Assembly (NCBI GenBank): GCA_963698085.1
Contig: OY969122.1
Span: forward strand, 310,001-374,000
DNA from: VRUE01 sp963698085
GTDB lineage: Bacteria; Actinomycetota; Thermoleophilia; Solirubrobacterales; 70-9
Reading direction: 5' to 3'
DNA length: 64,000 nucleotides
Position 1 is the stretch's first letter. Each line of letters begins with the position of its first letter. A program made the translations under genes and the position numbers. Shown here piece by piece: positions 62,706-64,000 of this stretch. The notes under the pieces are model-generated. The model was given only the letters and a program-made list of their open reading frames with translations. It did no database searches and had not been told where the DNA came from.

Positions 62706-64000
62706 CTACTCGTGCAGAATCGCCAGGCGCCCGACGCCGAGGCTCCTGGTGCTGTTGGTCAGGGTGCTCACCGCAAAGGTGTACCCGATCGTGCTCGATG
62801 CACCAGGCAGGTTCGTGGTCCGCGTGGCAACCAAAGCGCCGTTGATGTACCCCTTGCATTCTGAGGCGTTGCAGACGACCCCGAACGTGAGCGCCGTACT
62901 CGTCGCGAAGCTCACCGCGGTGTCGGTGCATTCCGCGTTGCCTCCACCCGACGCGTCGGTGCAGAACTGCCACGTTCCGCCGCTGGAGCTCCTGAACGCG
63001 GCGAGATTGGCATCTGGGGTATCGCTGCCGCTGAGATCCGCACCGGCAAGGCCGATCCAGTAGCGCACCGTGGTGCTGGAAGCGCCGGTTTTCACCCGGG
63101 CATAGAGCTCGGGGTCCCAGTCCCGCCTGAGCAGCGACGTGTTGCTGATGATGGCGTCGTTGCCGTTTTCGTTGTCCGACGTGATCGTGAGGAACGGCCC
63201 GTCGGCGTCGTCACCGTTTGCAACCGACTCGCTTCCACCGCCACTGATGGTGGGAAGCGCCATGCCGACCGCCGTGAAGCTGGTCGACATCGTCGCGCTG
63301 CTGGCGCCGAAGTTCTTGGTCAACTCCATGAGCCGCTTGCCGGGGTTGCCGGTGATAAAGACCGTCCCATCGGGCCCAGTCGCGCCTTCCGGTCCTTTGT
63401 CGCCGTCAGCGCCGGTCGGGCCTTTGGCGCCCGTGGCGCCTTTGTTGCCGGCACTGCCGGTCGGACCTTTCACACCGGTGGTGCCTTTGGTACCCGCGGC
63501 GCCGGTGGCGCCGGCCTGGCCAGTTGCGCCCGTGGCGCCGTCAGGACCTTTGTTGCCTACCGGCCCCTGCGCGCCGGTCGCGCCTTTCTCGCCGTCGGGG
63601 CCTTTGGCGCCGGTGGCACCATCAGGGCCTTTGGCACCCGTGGCGCCAACCTCACCGTTGGCACCCGTGGCACCTTTCTCACCATCGGGTCCTTTCGCAC
63701 CCGTGGCACCAACCTCGCCTTTGGCGCCGGTCGCGCCTTTCTCACCGTCGGGGCCTTTGGCACCCGTGGCCCCAGTCTCGCCTTTGACGCCGGTGGCACC
63801 GTTCTCACCGTCGAGACCTTTGGCGCCGGTGGCACCCGCGGCACCAGTGGCGCCGTCGGGACCTTTGTTGCCTACCGGTCCTTGCGCGCCGGTGGAGCCT
63901 TTCTCGCCATTGGGTCCTTTGGCGCCGGTGGCGCCTTTGGCGCCGGTCTGGCCAGCTGCGCCCGTCGCGCCGTCGGGGCCTTTGTTGCCTACGAGCCCCT
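62706..64000 (-). CDS. Collagen-like repeat surface protein, partial (N-terminus beyond window)
   Basis: The minus strand stays open from the stop at 62706 to the window edge. At least 180 residues (from 64000 to about 63390) are uninterrupted Gly-X-Y triplets, dominated by GAT, GAK, GPD, GEK and GNK. The C-terminal 230 residues begin FITGNPGKRLMELTKNFGAS and form a beta-rich, lectin-like domain (YARVKTGASSTTVRYWIGLAGADLSGSD, CTDASGGGNAECTD, CNASECKGYINGALVATRT) ending in SLGVGRLAILHE. Four cysteines there may form disulfides. Bacterial collagen-like proteins are surface filaments. No start codon occurs within the visible repeat part except a GTG at 63473 that is certainly internal. Confidence 0.85.
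   Translation of the reverse strand, partial: GLVGNKGPDGATGAAGQTGAKGATGAKGPNGEKGSTGAQGPVGNKGPDGATGAAGATGAKGLDGENGATGVKGETGATGAKGPDGEKGATGAKGEVGATGAKGPDGEKGATGANGEVGATGAKGPDGATGAKGPDGEKGATGAQGPVGNKGPDGATGATGQAGATGAAGTKGTTGVKGPTGSAGNKGATGAKGPTGADGDKGPEGATGPDGTVFITGNPGKRLMELTKNFGASSATMSTSFTAVGMALPTISGGGSESVANGDDADGPFLTITSDNENGNDAIISNTSLLRRDWDPELYARVKTGASSTTVRYWIGLAGADLSGSDTPDANLAAFRSSSGGTWQFCTDASGGGNAECTDTAVSFATSTALTFGVVCNASECKGYINGALVATRTTNLPGASSTIGYTFAVSTLTNSTRSLGVGRLAILHE

Noticed and set aside
63390..64000. Periodic repeats at the window end considered as a CRISPR or tandem-repeat array.
   Set aside because: The 9-base periodicity is the Gly-X-Y codon pattern of a collagen-like protein and the frame is open throughout.

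Overview
The window is GC-rich, densely coded DNA from a bacterial chromosome, most likely an actinobacterium of the Thermoleophilia/Solirubrobacterales type. This is an inference. It rests on the high GC content, many GTG/TTG starts, tRNA genes without an encoded CCA end, a complete coenzyme F420 gene set including the fused CofG-CofH protein FbiC, and ethylmalonyl-CoA pathway genes. No rRNA, prophage, transposase or CRISPR array is visible.

Layout. 0-11.8 kb: housekeeping and accessory enzymes (alpha/beta hydrolases, a phosphoesterase, a haloalkane-dehalogenase-like protein, NUDIX, RDD and cupin proteins, two lipoproteins, a carboxyltransferase, a lactonase-like protein) with tRNA-Pro and tRNA-Gly. 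11.8-14.1 kb: a tRNA-rich stretch where a degenerate tRNA-Trp copy and the intact tRNA-Trp flank a VapBC-type toxin-antitoxin pair and a cation efflux protein. 14.2-20.7 kb: acyl-CoA metabolism (acetoacetyl-CoA synthetase, biotin-dependent carboxyltransferase, HMG-CoA lyase, hotdog thioesterase, SDR). 20.7-28.2 kb: F420 biosynthesis and use (fno, cofD, cofC, cofE, fbiC) with an alcohol dehydrogenase and a secreted lectin-fold protein. 28.3-35.3 kb: aquaporin, a ThiY-like lipoprotein, and a metal operon (multicopper oxidase, ZIP transporter, DtxR-type regulator) divergent from ygfZ. 35.3-35.6 kb: an unusual class II tRNA-like gene with a downstream antisense arm and a terminator. 35.6-42.1 kb: rmuC, crotonyl-CoA carboxylase/reductase, clpS, ethylmalonyl-CoA mutase type protein.

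42.1-62.0 kb is the most interesting part: a surface polysaccharide locus. It holds a Wzx flippase, a heparinase II/III protein, four tandem secreted polysaccharide-lyase-like paralogs, a polyprenyl-phosphate sugar transferase, a Wzz/Wzc-type kinase, a WecG/TagA glycosyltransferase, a polysaccharide deacetylase, two further glycosyltransferases, an O-antigen-ligase-like protein, a nucleotide-sugar dehydrogenase and, strikingly, a protein with the hallmarks of animal heparan sulfate D-glucuronyl C5-epimerase. Together these suggest a uronic-acid polymer with glycosaminoglycan-like chemistry (uronate supply, polymer assembly, deacetylation, C5 epimerisation, lyase processing). The polymer itself is not known.

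62.0-64 kb: a MaoC-type dehydratase and a collagen-repeat surface protein whose N-terminus lies beyond the window.

A second theme is palindromic DNA. Two related 50-bp palindromes exactly fill gaps between convergent genes, a 22-bp palindrome carries both stop codons of another convergent pair, and long inverted repeats lie in frame inside cofE and fbiC and across the 3' end of the ThiY-like gene.
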